Notes: generated from the letters alone by a model not told the origin. A DNA stretch of 64,000 nucleotides from Mucilaginibacter paludis DSM 18603 (GCF_000166195.2 NZ_CM001403.1:2436432-2500431), one strand, 5' to 3'; positions 8,775-18,744 are shown, counted from the stretch's first letter. Numbers and translations are program-made.

Positions 8775-10559
8775 TTGAGCCTGAATAACAACCTTTCGCT
8801 GCGCCAGCAGTTAAAACTGTCTAACCGACAACTGAACGATGCACTCGAAAGAGAGCAGGCGAAAGATATCTACGTCTCTTTTCTTGAAGGACAGAATACC
8901 AGGCTCACTGATCACAATGCTTTCCTGCAAACCACTATCAGGGAACTTAACGAACAACTCGCCGCAAAGGAACAAATGGTTGCGGAACAAACCGCCCTTG
9001 CCAATCTTTTGCAGCAGAACTGCGATGCCCTTTCTTCTAAGCTAACCATTCAGGATACTATCCTGGCCGACTTCCAGCAGCAGATCGATACGAAAGACCG
9101 GCTGATCGCTAAACAGCAAAAAGATCTGGGTAAGCTTGACCTGGTTCGTCACGGCCAAAGGTTAGCTAAAAAAGACCTTTATGGCCGTAAAAGTGAAAAG
9201 CTGCATGAACCCGCTGAACTGCCCGATGTGTTTGGCGATGGTATTACCGACGAAGAACTGGCCGAAGCCAAAGAGGTCTTTTACAAGACCGGCTTTGCCA
9301 AGATCGAAAAAACACCTGTTCCAAGTTTACTGGAACAAAATCTGCCTGTTACAACCAAAGTGATCAAACTGGATATCATTCCTGAAGGTGTCCGCCATAT
9401 CGGTACCAAAACCTCGCGCCGGTTGGTTTATCACAAAGCCTGGACCGAGATACAGGAAACCATCCGCTACATCTACATGCGGGAAGATAAACAGAACCTG
9501 CGCTTTGAGAATATTACCGAAAAACTGCCTGCACGTCCGATGAAATGCAAAGCAGACGTATCGGTAAGTGTTCAACTGGCTATTGACCGGTGGTTGTACC
9601 ATTCACCCGTACAGCGCACGCAAAACAAGTTTGCGCAGGCTGGTGTGCGGGTACCGTATTCTACCTTACTGGATTGGTCTAACGCTGTTCCGGGCGCACT
9701 TTCTGCACTGCACCGTTTGCACCTGCGCGACCTGGTAAAGAGCGGCATCCTGCATTGTGATGAAACCGGCCTGACCGTACTGGATAAATCCAAAAAACAG
9801 GGCAAACGTTCACACCGCGGGCAGATCCTGGGCCTGATGAACCCATTATTGAACATCGTCGGTTTCCAATACCTAAAAGGCAGAGGGCTTGACGACATCG
9901 CTTATGTGCTGCGTGGCTTTAAAGGCTACCTGCATACGGACGGTTACACCGGTTATAACAAGATCGGTAAGCGGGATGGTATCCAGCATGGCCGTTGCCT
10001 TGCACATACCCGGCGATATTACTTCAATGCCAGGGACGTTGACAAACGACGGTCGTTCTATGTGCTGAAGAACTTTATCAACCCGCTATATGCCATCGAG
10101 CGAAAGTGCAGATCCGAGGGACTGGACTTTGACCAGATCACCGAGATGCGGCAAAAGTATGCCGTACCGATCCTGAGTGCATTCCGCCAGTGGCTGACCA
10201 CCGAACGAACGAAGGTAAAGGAGCATTCACCTATGGCTAAGGCAATAGAATATACACTTCGCTTGTGGGATGGGATCATGCTTTATACGACCGATGGTAT
10301 GTTATCTATTGACAACAATTGCCTGGAGCGGGCCATTCGGCCTATCGCTTTGGGCAAGAAGTCCTGGATGTTTGCCGGCAGCCATGAATCAGCGCCTAAT
10401 GCCGCTGTTATGTACTCATTCTTCGGCACCTGCAAGTTGCACGGTATTGATCCGGAAGCCTGGCTGGCCGATGTATTGAATCGCATTGCGCATACGCCTA
10501 AAGAGCGTTTGTCCGATCTGCTGCCGCAATATTGGAAGCTTCAGCGTTTAGCTGCCTAA
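8775..10559 (+). CDS. tnpC: IS66 transposase TnpC (DDE)
   Basis: The 594-residue protein starts with TTG at 8775, as no in-frame ATG is available before residue 68. A long glutamine-rich coiled coil covers residues 10-120, followed by an IS66 zinc-finger-like region and the catalytic domain. Candidate DDE residues are Asp329 (LHCDETG), Asp389 (LHTDGYTG) and Glu518 (NNCLERAIRP). The C-terminal KLHGIDPEAWLADVL segment is the conserved IS66 tail. The gene looks complete and probably functional. Its stop overlaps the stop of the convergent 175-residue gene by 4 bp. Confidence 0.92.
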   Translation: MSLNNNLSLRQQLKLSNRQLNDALEREQAKDIYVSFLEGQNTRLTDHNAFLQTTIRELNEQLAAKEQMVAEQTALANLLQQNCDALSSKLTIQDTILADFQQQIDTKDRLIAKQQKDLGKLDLVRHGQRLAKKDLYGRKSEKLHEPAELPDVFGDGITDEELAEAKEVFYKTGFAKIEKTPVPSLLEQNLPVTTKVIKLDIIPEGVRHIGTKTSRRLVYHKAWTEIQETIRYIYMREDKQNLRFENITEKLPARPMKCKADVSVSVQLAIDRWLYHSPVQRTQNKFAQAGVRVPYSTLLDWSNAVPGALSALHRLHLRDLVKSGILHCDETGLTVLDKSKKQGKRSHRGQILGLMNPLLNIVGFQYLKGRGLDDIAYVLRGFKGYLHTDGYTGYNKIGKRDGIQHGRCLAHTRRYYFNARDVDKRRSFYVLKNFINPLYAIERKCRSEGLDFDQITEMRQKYAVPILSAFRQWLTTERTKVKEHSPMAKAIEYTLRLWDGIMLYTTDGMLSIDNNCLERAIRPIALGKKSWMFAGSHESAPNAAVMYSFFGTCKLHGIDPEAWLADVLNRIAHTPKERLSDLLPQYWKLQRLAA

Positions 10560-11083
10560 GCGATTAAATTGACCATACGCTCAAAAAACAGCCTGTCCTG
10601 CGATATGCCGAATTCTTTGTGCATGAACTGCAAAGCATCCTCTTCGCTTTTAAAACCTTTGGCACCCATGCCAAAGTTAAGCAGGTGCTCACCGGTCTTT
10701 CCGAATTTGATCAGCTGCGCTGGTTTCAGGTTCTCGTTGATCGGATCGAGGAACATGTGCTCAATCTTTTCGACTTCGGCTTCGTCCGCAACAATGCTGA
10801 CAAACCATTCCACTGCCTGTTTTAGCTTCTCTGCCAGTTCCTCATACTTTGCCCCATCGATATTATCGCTGACCATTAAAAGGTAGTGGGCGAGTTCGTT
10901 TTCACCTGGGATAAAATGGCGGAATGTAACTGTGGTACCCGAATAGTTGATCTTAGATACCGGGGTATCTTCGTTCAGGGTCATCATTATGGCGAAGAAG
11001 CGGGGCTTTTCGTGGGCATAGATATTGGCCACGACACCCCCTGGAATATCCCGTTTGGGATCGTCACACAAGTAGAACGCCAT
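10556..11083 (-). CDS. Protein of unknown function inside the IS66 element
   Basis: This 175-residue protein is not one I recognise. It has no signal peptide or membrane segment. It looks like a soluble alpha/beta protein, with a helical middle (about 85-125) rich in Glu and Lys and a C-terminal GFKSEEDALQFMHKEFGI segment. It is convergent with tnpC, the stop codons overlap by 4 bp, and it lies inside the 20-bp inverted repeats, so it appears to be a passenger gene. Passenger genes are rare in IS66. The right repeat contains TAGCTATG, a near match to the -7 box, 45 bp upstream of this start. Confidence 0.75.
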   Translation of the reverse strand: MAFYLCDDPKRDIPGGVVANIYAHEKPRFFAIMMTLNEDTPVSKINYSGTTVTFRHFIPGENELAHYLLMVSDNIDGAKYEELAEKLKQAVEWFVSIVADEAEVEKIEHMFLDPINENLKPAQLIKFGKTGEHLLNFGMGAKGFKSEEDALQFMHKEFGISQDRLFFERMVNLIA

Positions 11084-11127
11084 AATAAGATCAGTTAGTT
11101 AATAAGTCCATTAAATCTATGAAAAAT

Positions 11128-11147
11128 CCGCATAGCTATATATAATA
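11128..11147 (-). repeat. IS66 right inverted repeat
   Basis: Read on the minus strand, this 20-bp segment is TATTATATATAGCTATGCGG and differs from the left repeat at one base. It sits just upstream of the passenger gene, as the left repeat sits upstream of tnpA. Confidence 0.6.
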
Positions 11148-11208
11148 AAATAAAGAACGTTTTTGGGCCGCATCCGCGCTAGCCCGGTTGTATTATGTTA
11201 TTGTTAAA

Positions 11209-12426
11209 TTATTCCGTCAAAACGGAGGCTGTGCTGTCGCTTTTTGCTATTTGTTTAAGCAGGCTGCACATACTGTATATCTCGTTTTCTGTATTATAAT
11301 AATGAAGTGAAGCCCGGACTATACCTTGAAGTTGGTGCTTTTCCATATAGATCGGCGTTGCCTGGGCACCCCCAAAAGAAACGTTGATACCGTGTTCTAC
11401 CAGTTTATTCCTGACCAGCATACTATCAATTCCCGCAACCGAGAAAGTAACGATACCACACTTCTCACTGCCGATATCATGAACCGTAACACCGGGAATG
11501 CTACTAAACTCGCTTCGTGTAAGATCGGCCAGGTATTGCACCCGCTGCCAGATCCTGTCCACACCGATGTTCAGTGCATATTCGACAGCTTTGCCTAAGC
11601 CTAAAGTGAGTGCGCGGCTTTTCTCATAAAGTTCAAAGCGGCGTGCATCACTGCGTAAGGTATAACCGTCCAGGCTGACATTACTTGCTGCAAGGAAGTC
11701 CATCAGAATAGGTGATAGTCTATCCTGAACGCTCTTTTTTACAAATAAAAAGCCTGTTCCTCTTGGTGCCCTTAGATACTTGCGGCCGGTTGCGGATAAT
11801 ATATCGCACTGGATCGCTTTAACATCAATAGGATATTGTCCGGCAGTCTGGCAGGCATCGACCATATACAGCACGCCGTACCTGGCAGCTATCTTACCGA
11901 TCTCATTAATTGGCAGGATACCGCCTCCTGATGACGGGATATGTGTTACCAAAATCAGTTTGGTTCGCGGATTGATAGCATCGACCAGTTCGGCTAAGGG
12001 GAAATTGCCAAACTCATCATTATTGATCACCACAACCTTTACACCTTTCTTTCTGACATCTGATAATCCAATCAGATTGGTTACATACTCCATCTCGCAG
12101 GTAATGATCTCGTCACCCGGTTCAAAGGTTAACCCTTTAAATGCTGTTCCCCACGCTGCGCTGGCGTTTTCAAATATGGCTACCTCATCCTTACCGGCTC
12201 CGATCAGTTCCGCAATAAGACGGTAAGTATCCTCGATTCGGGCTATGTTCTTGTACTCCGTTTCATACCCGCCGTAAGTCGCTTCTTCCTTTAAATAAGC
12301 CACAACGGTGTCGATCACTACGTCCGGCGGCAACGATGCGCCTGCATTGTTAAAATGCACCACGCCAGAGCAGCCTGATGTGTCATTCCGGTACTTGTTC
12401 AACTCTTCGTTACTAATGTTATTCAT
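11209..12426 (-). CDS. Class V aminotransferase-fold PLP enzyme (cysteine-desulfurase-like)
   Basis: The 405-residue protein has the fold-type I PLP layout of class V enzymes. It shows HFNNAGASL near residue 24, VDACQTAGQYPID around Asp190 and Gln193, and SATGRKYLRAPRGTG with the Schiff-base Lys216. A full C-terminal domain follows. The subgroup with this N terminus includes isopenicillin-N-epimerase-like and C-S lyase-like members as well as desulfurases, so the reaction is uncertain. No signal peptide is seen, so it should act in the cytoplasm. It is the last gene of the leftward SusCD locus, 130 bp after the amidohydrolase. Confidence 0.8.
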   Translation of the reverse strand: MNNISNEELNKYRNDTSGCSGVVHFNNAGASLPPDVVIDTVVAYLKEEATYGGYETEYKNIARIEDTYRLIAELIGAGKDEVAIFENASAAWGTAFKGLTFEPGDEIITCEMEYVTNLIGLSDVRKKGVKVVVINNDEFGNFPLAELVDAINPRTKLILVTHIPSSGGGILPINEIGKIAARYGVLYMVDACQTAGQYPIDVKAIQCDILSATGRKYLRAPRGTGFLFVKKSVQDRLSPILMDFLAASNVSLDGYTLRSDARRFELYEKSRALTLGLGKAVEYALNIGVDRIWQRVQYLADLTRSEFSSIPGVTVHDIGSEKCGIVTFSVAGIDSMLVRNKLVEHGINVSFGGAQATPIYMEKHQLQGIVRASLHYYNTENEIYSMCSLLKQIAKSDSTASVLTE

Positions 12427-12556
12427 ATCTTTTCTTTTGCCCGAAGGCTACAAAATCTGCTCTATATTACCAATACCCCTCAGTTCGTTACTTTACAATA
12501 TTTACACGGGTTTATTGGTTGTCTTTCTTAAGCAAATTTATTGGTACGTTAGTATT

Positions 12557-15500
12557 TCATTTATTTGCTTCAAATTTTTTGATGCAAAATTTCTTTTTGA
12601 ATGGCCAGGTTATATCCAATGTATTGCCATCGTAAAGAATTCCATCTTTCATTACATATTTTATGGCTCTTGTATTATGAATATCATCCAATGGATTTTT
12701 ATCAAGGATAATTAAATCGGCAATTTTACCAACTTCTAATGAACCTATGTCATTCTGTACTCCAAGTCCTTCTGCTCCAGTCAATGTAGCCGCTCTAATG
12801 GCTTCAAGGTTAGACATTCCGCCCATTTGCAAAGCCCATAATTCAAAATGGGCACCTACTCCTAAGTCCTCACCATGACTTCCCATCACAATTTTTGCTC
12901 CCTTTTTTGACATCAAAGTATTATATCTTGATTCTGCAATGAATGTTGGATTTATAGTGTCTACCCGGTTTTTATTAGCTAAATTTTCTTTAAATACTGC
13001 TGCCCATTTTAATTTATCAGTAAATCTCAAAAATTTCGAATCAGTATCCCTTAAATATTTTAATTCGAAATAATACCTTGGTGAATCGTCTATATAGGCT
13101 TTGCCACTGTCATACTGAAAAACAGGATCAAGGAAAACTCCTGATTTAGCGTACAATGAAATAACATCATCATAGATATCTCCCCAATCTGGATTATGTT
13201 CAATACCCGTACTGCCGTCTTTTATCATTGCTAACTGTTCTAATAAATCACTTGCGCCTTCATTTGTAACATTTAACGACTGCTTCCTTGCGGCATTTAA
13301 AAGCCATTGCTTTTGAATCCTCGAAGACAATACATATTGCTTTATTACTGTCGCTCCCATTTTCTTTCTGTTTTCAATAACCACTTCTGCTTCATTTTTG
13401 GAAAGTCTTGGATATGTATTAGGTCTTATTGCCCACCCGACTGAATAAAATCTTGGGCCCAACATTTGTCCCGCCTCAATCAACTCTTGATATCCAAACA
13501 TATCATGACTGGAAGATACGTCACGAGCCGTGGTAACACCATAAGAGAGATCTGCCAACATTCCCCAATATTGCTGAGGGTAAATCTCAACAGGTAAGGG
13601 CATGTGGCTATGCAAGTCGACTAATCCTGGCATAACAGTTTTTCCAGATAAGTCAAACACTTTTGCTCCGTTAGGTATTTTTATCGAATTAGCGGCTCCC
13701 ACACTCTTAATAATACCATCCTCAATGATCAATGTCCCATTATCAATAATCTCGTCTGCTTTCATAGAGATAATCCTCACATTTTTTAGTGCAACCGTTC
13801 CCTTAGCGAAAAACTTTGGAACCTTAAGATTGACTTCAATTTCTTGATCTGCAGGAATGTCTACATCGAGAAATTGTTGTCCATCAGGTTTTGCACTTGG
13901 ATTGGCGTTCAACAAGGAAGTCGCTGCATCAATTATCTTTTGAGGATCAATATTAAAATATTTATTCCCGTAAGACCAAGATAATTTCTTTCCGTGATCT
14001 TCCCACGCGGGGTCAAAGCCACTTTTAGCAAAACGAATAATTGGCAGATTCATTTCGCTATTTATTATTACTTGGGGGCTGCCCAATTTTAGATTTGGCA
14101 CAAGATATAGAGACTCGTTTTTTAAATATACTATGTAATGTTCATCAGGAGAAGGTATCGATTTCAGCGGTTTAATACTTTCGTTGTCATATATCCCAAC
14201 GGCAAAGTCCGATGTTTTATGAGTGAGTAAATCTTTTACAACTAACTTTGATTCCACAGATGAATTATCTATTTGTCGCGGTTTATATATGACAGACTTT
14301 CCATCAAATGAGAAAACTGGATTATTATATAACGAAATGCTATCCGCCAACTGTTCACAATGTTTATCTTTTAAAGATAAACGTATCAATTTTCCATTTT
14401 CACCAGGTGTCTCTCGGCCACCTAAATGCGGTTCTCCCTTCACAAAAATTAAGTATTTACCATCTGGCGAAAAACACGGTGATGAATATTGACCTGAGAT
14501 TTTTGTGATTTGGACTGGATTACCTCCTTTGCTTGATACTATCCAAACTTGTCCACCTTTATTGTCGCTCCAAGTTACATATGCAACCCACTTACCATCT
14601 TCAGAAAATGTTGGATGAAATTGAGCCTGGTCTTGGTTGACAAGGGTTCTTGGGATCCCATGCGGATAGCTCATGGTATAAATGTGTTCTAAGGCCGAGA
14701 AAATAAGTGTTGATCCGTCCGGACTTCTTCTCGCGTCCCGTATATAATTAACCTTTAAAGAATCATGTAATAGACGATGAGTATTATAAATCTTCTCGCC
14801 AACCAAATCAAAATTGACATTTGCTGAAAATGGTATTACTTTTTGTTCTCCGCTTTCTATTGAGATTTCCCGAATTTTTCCCCCATACCCAATAAGTAAT
14901 TTTTTAGAATCAGAGGAGAATGAGTAATGTTGATGTCTTAACCCTCCTGGAGAAAAAATTCCTAAGGAGGCTAATAAACGTTCTTTTTTATTGGAGATAT
15001 CATATATCATTAAACTATCTGTGGGCCTTTGTAATTTCTCAGCAATATATGTCAACCATCGTCCATCTGGTGATACTCTTACGTTTGAAAAATCCTGCTT
15101 ATGTCTTGCAGTATATATTATCGTCTTCGCTGAATTTATTCTGTTGTATTTTATGATTATTGTGTTTCCATTAAGATCAAAATCTGAGTAGTACATAAAT
15201 AAACCGTCAGATGAAAAGCCTATAAAACTGTCGACAGGCATATTAGAGTCTGGCAATCTCTCTTCACCTCCAATTAATGGATACACCATTTGATCGACAG
15301 ATACCGCAAGTCCATCTGGTGTCCATTTTGGCGCATTAAATCTTGCATACAAAGGGAGCTTGGCTTTGGTGAGCAATCGCTTAGATTTTCCTGTAGTATC
15401 CATAATATGAAGGCCATACCCACCTGATTCATCGCTTATATAAGCTATTTTTTTTCCATCAGGTGACCAAACAGGAGAGCAATTCATTGCCATACCACGA

Positions 15501-15784
15501 GTAATTTGAGTTGCTGAACCGCCAGTGATAGGAAGCTTATATATATCGCCAAGCAAAGTAAAAAGAATCAACTTCCCATTTGGAGATATGTCTACATCCA
15601 TATTGCTGCCTTCGCTGGTTGTAAACGATATCGTTTTACCGACGCCCATAGGCAAAGATTTAAACTTTGCAATCGGGTCGACTATGTTTTCTTGAGCGGT
15701 TATGTTATTGGAACCAAATAAGACAAATAAACACAATACGGAAATCCTGACAATTATTTGCCTAATAAGTATGTTCGTTTTCAT
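12557..15784 (-). CDS. Secreted TolB-repeat amidohydrolase
   Basis: The 1075-residue protein begins with a signal peptide. TolB/WD40-like beta-propeller repeats cover about residues 50-560, seen as recurring SPDGK and SPDGRW motifs. A metal-dependent amidohydrolase domain follows from about 640 to 1060, with the HxH motif at His725/His727, a candidate bridging Lys815 (TVIKQY), GIEHNPDWG and GSHGEDLGVGAH, and the family end signature LEVGKIADLIILDKNPL. Relatives are often annotated as imidazolonepropionase-like amidohydrolases, but their true substrates are mostly unknown. The coding sequence looks more AT-rich than its downstream neighbour. It probably acts in the periplasm. Confidence 0.85.
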   Translation of the reverse strand: MKTNILIRQIIVRISVLCLFVLFGSNNITAQENIVDPIAKFKSLPMGVGKTISFTTSEGSNMDVDISPNGKLILFTLLGDIYKLPITGGSATQITRGMAMNCSPVWSPDGKKIAYISDESGGYGLHIMDTTGKSKRLLTKAKLPLYARFNAPKWTPDGLAVSVDQMVYPLIGGEERLPDSNMPVDSFIGFSSDGLFMYYSDFDLNGNTIIIKYNRINSAKTIIYTARHKQDFSNVRVSPDGRWLTYIAEKLQRPTDSLMIYDISNKKERLLASLGIFSPGGLRHQHYSFSSDSKKLLIGYGGKIREISIESGEQKVIPFSANVNFDLVGEKIYNTHRLLHDSLKVNYIRDARRSPDGSTLIFSALEHIYTMSYPHGIPRTLVNQDQAQFHPTFSEDGKWVAYVTWSDNKGGQVWIVSSKGGNPVQITKISGQYSSPCFSPDGKYLIFVKGEPHLGGRETPGENGKLIRLSLKDKHCEQLADSISLYNNPVFSFDGKSVIYKPRQIDNSSVESKLVVKDLLTHKTSDFAVGIYDNESIKPLKSIPSPDEHYIVYLKNESLYLVPNLKLGSPQVIINSEMNLPIIRFAKSGFDPAWEDHGKKLSWSYGNKYFNIDPQKIIDAATSLLNANPSAKPDGQQFLDVDIPADQEIEVNLKVPKFFAKGTVALKNVRIISMKADEIIDNGTLIIEDGIIKSVGAANSIKIPNGAKVFDLSGKTVMPGLVDLHSHMPLPVEIYPQQYWGMLADLSYGVTTARDVSSSHDMFGYQELIEAGQMLGPRFYSVGWAIRPNTYPRLSKNEAEVVIENRKKMGATVIKQYVLSSRIQKQWLLNAARKQSLNVTNEGASDLLEQLAMIKDGSTGIEHNPDWGDIYDDVISLYAKSGVFLDPVFQYDSGKAYIDDSPRYYFELKYLRDTDSKFLRFTDKLKWAAVFKENLANKNRVDTINPTFIAESRYNTLMSKKGAKIVMGSHGEDLGVGAHFELWALQMGGMSNLEAIRAATLTGAEGLGVQNDIGSLEVGKIADLIILDKNPLDDIHNTRAIKYVMKDGILYDGNTLDITWPFKKKFCIKKFEANK

Positions 15785-15844
15785 TCCTTTATATTTTTGA
15801 AGTTCAATTCAAATACCTGTGCGACGTCACTTGAGTAACGAAAA

Positions 15845-17107
15845 CTACCAAGTACGTATTCCTTTCTCCATTTTTGATAAGTTCGCTTTGGCTTCACTGT
15901 AGCCCTCTTGAATATAAATTGCTTTCTTTTCTAAGCTAATTGCCTGCTTTTTATCACCGAGCTTATAAATGAGATTTGATTTGGTATCGAGAATCGCCGA
16001 AGACTCATTTTCTGGTACCAAACTGAGCGCCTGATCACACCACCTTACAGCGCGATTAAGCTCATTTTTATTGCTGCTTTTATGGAAAATGTCAAAAGCT
16101 GTATTATTCAAGACTAATACAAGCGGCATTCCGGTCAAATATTTTGACGAATATTTGTCTATTTTGTCACAAATATACCGAGTGTAATTTTTGTCATTTT
16201 TTATCTGGAGGCTGTAATAAGCCATTGCATTAAGAAAAATTTCGTCCGAAATACTAAAGTTAAAATCTTTACTTATTTCGTCAATCTGGTCATGGATTTT
16301 GGGCTGACTTTTGGACGCAATGGCCTTTTCTATTTGTCTATTAATTTTTTTTAAATAAATTCTTTCTGTCAAAAAGACTCTTGTTCGCCCTTTATTTTTA
16401 AATGTAGAATCGATAAACAACTCATTATTAGCAATCAATTTCAAATAATTGTAAGGGATATCGACATCAAAATTTAATAACAACTCTAAACCAATTTTAC
16501 TTTGTTTTTCAATTGTTAATTTATCAGCGACCGCCCTTTCACAATATGCTTCCGCAATTTTGACTAATACGTCTCTGATATCATTTTTCTGTGCCGTTAA
16601 AGCCAATTTCTCCAAGCTGTCTAAATTGAGTCGTCTTTCTCGGAAGGCAGTGATTTTAGTATAATAATTACTGTCTAAACTTAATACTTTGTTTAAATCC
16701 GATAAAAACTCCATTTTGCTTCTATACCCTTCAATTTTCATAACCAATTCCCCTTCGGGTGATAAAAAAATCAAAGTAGGCAACGACTTAATTTTATAGG
16801 TGCTTTTTAGCATCGCGGTAAAATTTTTTGCCATTGTGCTATAGTTTCTTGTTATTTTTGAAGAATCCATTTGAAGTTTAAAGGAAACGAAGCTACTATT
16901 GGCTAACTTACCTATTGATTCATTTGAAAACACTTCATTATCCATCTGCTTGCATGGTATGCACCAATCTGCATAACAGTCTAAAAAAAAATATTTGCTT
17001 TGATTGTTTTTGAACGATGGAACACTGCCTTCGGATTCAAACTTTATGCCTTGTGCGGTGCAGAAACAAGAAGACAATAATAATATGGGAATTAAGACCT
17101 TTTTCAT
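15845..17107 (-). CDS. Secreted thioredoxin-fold protein with TPR-like tail
   Basis: The 420-residue protein has a signal peptide (MKKVLIPILLLSSCFCTAQ). A thioredoxin-like domain (about 25-145) follows, with the redox motif WCIPC at Cys49 and Cys52 and a cis-proline segment SLPTLIFL. The remainder is helical, ending in TPR-like repeats (about 345-415, AVRWCDQALSLVPEN and QAISLEKKAIYIQEGY). Such proteins are periplasmic thiol-disulfide reductases. Placement directly between SusD and the amidohydrolase suggests handling of a cysteine-containing substrate or folding of partner proteins. AT-rich codon use matches the amidohydrolase gene. Confidence 0.8.
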   Translation of the reverse strand: MKKVLIPILLLSSCFCTAQGIKFESEGSVPSFKNNQSKYFFLDCYADWCIPCKQMDNEVFSNESIGKLANSSFVSFKLQMDSSKITRNYSTMAKNFTAMLKSTYKIKSLPTLIFLSPEGELVMKIEGYRSKMEFLSDLNKVLSLDSNYYTKITAFRERRLNLDSLEKLALTAQKNDIRDVLVKIAEAYCERAVADKLTIEKQSKIGLELLLNFDVDIPYNYLKLIANNELFIDSTFKNKGRTRVFLTERIYLKKINRQIEKAIASKSQPKIHDQIDEISKDFNFSISDEIFLNAMAYYSLQIKNDKNYTRYICDKIDKYSSKYLTGMPLVLVLNNTAFDIFHKSSNKNELNRAVRWCDQALSLVPENESSAILDTKSNLIYKLGDKKQAISLEKKAIYIQEGYSEAKANLSKMEKGIRTW

Positions 17108-17272
17108 TTAATATGCTTTAAATTTATTTTTGATATAAAAAAACTGTCATGAGCACGTTAATTCTATAGGACACTACACACATGGGGTTAGCATCCCGAA
17201 GCTTGAAAATCCAGCAAATGCTGATGTTTCCAAACTTCGACTACATGTTGTACAATCGTGAATTTTTCCTTC

Positions 17273-18742
17273 TTAATATCCGGGAGTTTGAGTTAAGGTC
17301 GGAGCTCGTCCCAGTTCGCTATTGGATAATGGGAATAACTGTTGATATGAATGCCAAGTTGAGGCTTTCTCCGCAGGTGAAAAAACACTCATCACAGCAT
17401 CAATATTTCCAGTCCGTTTTAAATCCATCCAACGATGTCCCATCTCTGTAAAGAACTCCAGCCTTCTTTCCTTTAATATCGCAGCTTTTAAAAATGCAAA
17501 ATCGGAGCTGACAATTAAAGATGCACCTGCACGAGATCTAATCATGTTTAGATCATCCCGACCTTGAATCTTCGAAAGATTAATTCTTGCTTCAGCCCTT
17601 ATTAGATAAAGGTCGGCAAGCCTGAACAGAGTCTGATATTCTGTGGTTGGGGTGACATTATCATCAACTTTATATTTATAAGGAAAATAATAGGTTTTAG
17701 CAGGACTTACAGTACTGTCTGTATAGGATTTCGTCCAATTAAGCAAGCGCTTATCGAAAGATTCAAAATTACTTAGCAAATCTGAACTTAAATAAACCGG
17801 ATGAGAGTCACTCAATCCAGTATTCGTTAGATTGAAAATGACGCCATCTAACGGATTCAGATTATTTATTACATTGGGCTGAAACTGCCAAATTGCTTCC
17901 TGATTGTTTGCCAAAAACACACTATTAATATCCACTAAATTATATAGGGAAGATTGATCGATTACTACAGAAGCTTCTGTTTCGGCTTCGGCCCATTTAC
18001 CCTCATATAGGTAAACTCTTGCTAAAAGTGCTGCCGCTAACCATTTAGTAGGACGTACTCTTTCTGTTGTGCCAGGTTGTAAAGCACCACTTAAATATGA
18101 TGAACTAAGCAAGCTTTTTGCTTCAGTTACATCATTTACTATCTGATCATAGACAGCCTGTTTGTCAGTTCTTACTAATGAACTGTTTTTAGTGTAATCC
18201 GTCGTTAGAGCTAACGGCACATTACCGAAATGATTCACAAGATAAAAATATAATAGAGCCCGCATGAATTTGGCTTCCCCCATTAACTGAGTTTTAACAG
18301 CGGGGCTTAACTTTGCCGACTTTGTACTATTTAAGGCTTCAATAACAAGATTACAGGTATATAAATGATTGTAGCTTGTGTACCATAGTCCATCGTTTGC
18401 TATATTGCCAGAAAGGTTATTCTTGAAAACCGCAATCAATGTGTTGTCTATTGAACCTTCCCACAAAATCATGTCATCAGCCGAAAGACTATCCCAAAAT
18501 GATAGCGTATTGAAATTCTGCGAGCCACTTAACAAGGGAGTTGTACTCATGTCTAAGTACATCCCGGTCATCACCCCAGCTGCTGTTACATCATCATTAA
18601 AAACATTTTCGATCGTTATTTTATTTGTCGGCGGCTCGATTTCCACTAATTTCCGACAACCAGGTATAGTTACCAATATGACAATGAGTAGTATATATAA
18701 TACTCCGGTATTATATATATGAGTTATTTTATCTAATTTCAT
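17273..18742 (-). CDS. SusD/RagB-family nutrient-binding lipoprotein
   Basis: The 489-residue protein has a hydrophobic leader ending in a lipobox (TIPGC, Cys29), so it is an outer-membrane lipoprotein. A TPR-like helical SusD fold follows, with the family patterns GEAKFMRALLYFYLVNHFG near residue 152 and LADLYLIRAEARINLS near 370, and a C-terminal LKERRLEFFTEMGHRWMDLKR signature. SusD captures ligand on the surface and forms the lid of its SusC partner. It starts 2 bp after the SusC stop. The ligand cannot be read from sequence, and the associated enzymes do not look like a classical polysaccharide locus. Confidence 0.92.
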   Translation of the reverse strand: MKLDKITHIYNTGVLYILLIVILVTIPGCRKLVEIEPPTNKITIENVFNDDVTAAGVMTGMYLDMSTTPLLSGSQNFNTLSFWDSLSADDMILWEGSIDNTLIAVFKNNLSGNIANDGLWYTSYNHLYTCNLVIEALNSTKSAKLSPAVKTQLMGEAKFMRALLYFYLVNHFGNVPLALTTDYTKNSSLVRTDKQAVYDQIVNDVTEAKSLLSSSYLSGALQPGTTERVRPTKWLAAALLARVYLYEGKWAEAETEASVVIDQSSLYNLVDINSVFLANNQEAIWQFQPNVINNLNPLDGVIFNLTNTGLSDSHPVYLSSDLLSNFESFDKRLLNWTKSYTDSTVSPAKTYYFPYKYKVDDNVTPTTEYQTLFRLADLYLIRAEARINLSKIQGRDDLNMIRSRAGASLIVSSDFAFLKAAILKERRLEFFTEMGHRWMDLKRTGNIDAVMSVFSPAEKASTWHSYQQLFPLSNSELGRAPTLTQTPGY

Positions 18743-18744
18743 TT

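Larger units (their letters stand above)
7998..11147. mobile_element. IS66-family insertion sequence with an extra reverse-strand gene
   Basis: The three IS66 genes tnpA, tnpB and tnpC are all intact. A 20-bp sequence at 7998-8017 recurs inverted at 11128-11147 with one mismatch. These repeats enclose both the transposase genes and a 175-residue gene on the opposite strand, so the whole 3.15-kb unit may move together. IS66 elements normally make an 8-bp target duplication. I see none directly outside these repeats, so the true ends could be a few bases away or one end may have been altered. Confidence 0.75.

Noticed and set aside
11190..11196. GTATTAT as a target duplication of the IS66 element (also at 7997-8003)
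   Set aside because: It is 7 bp, overlaps the left inverted repeat and would give unmatched element ends.
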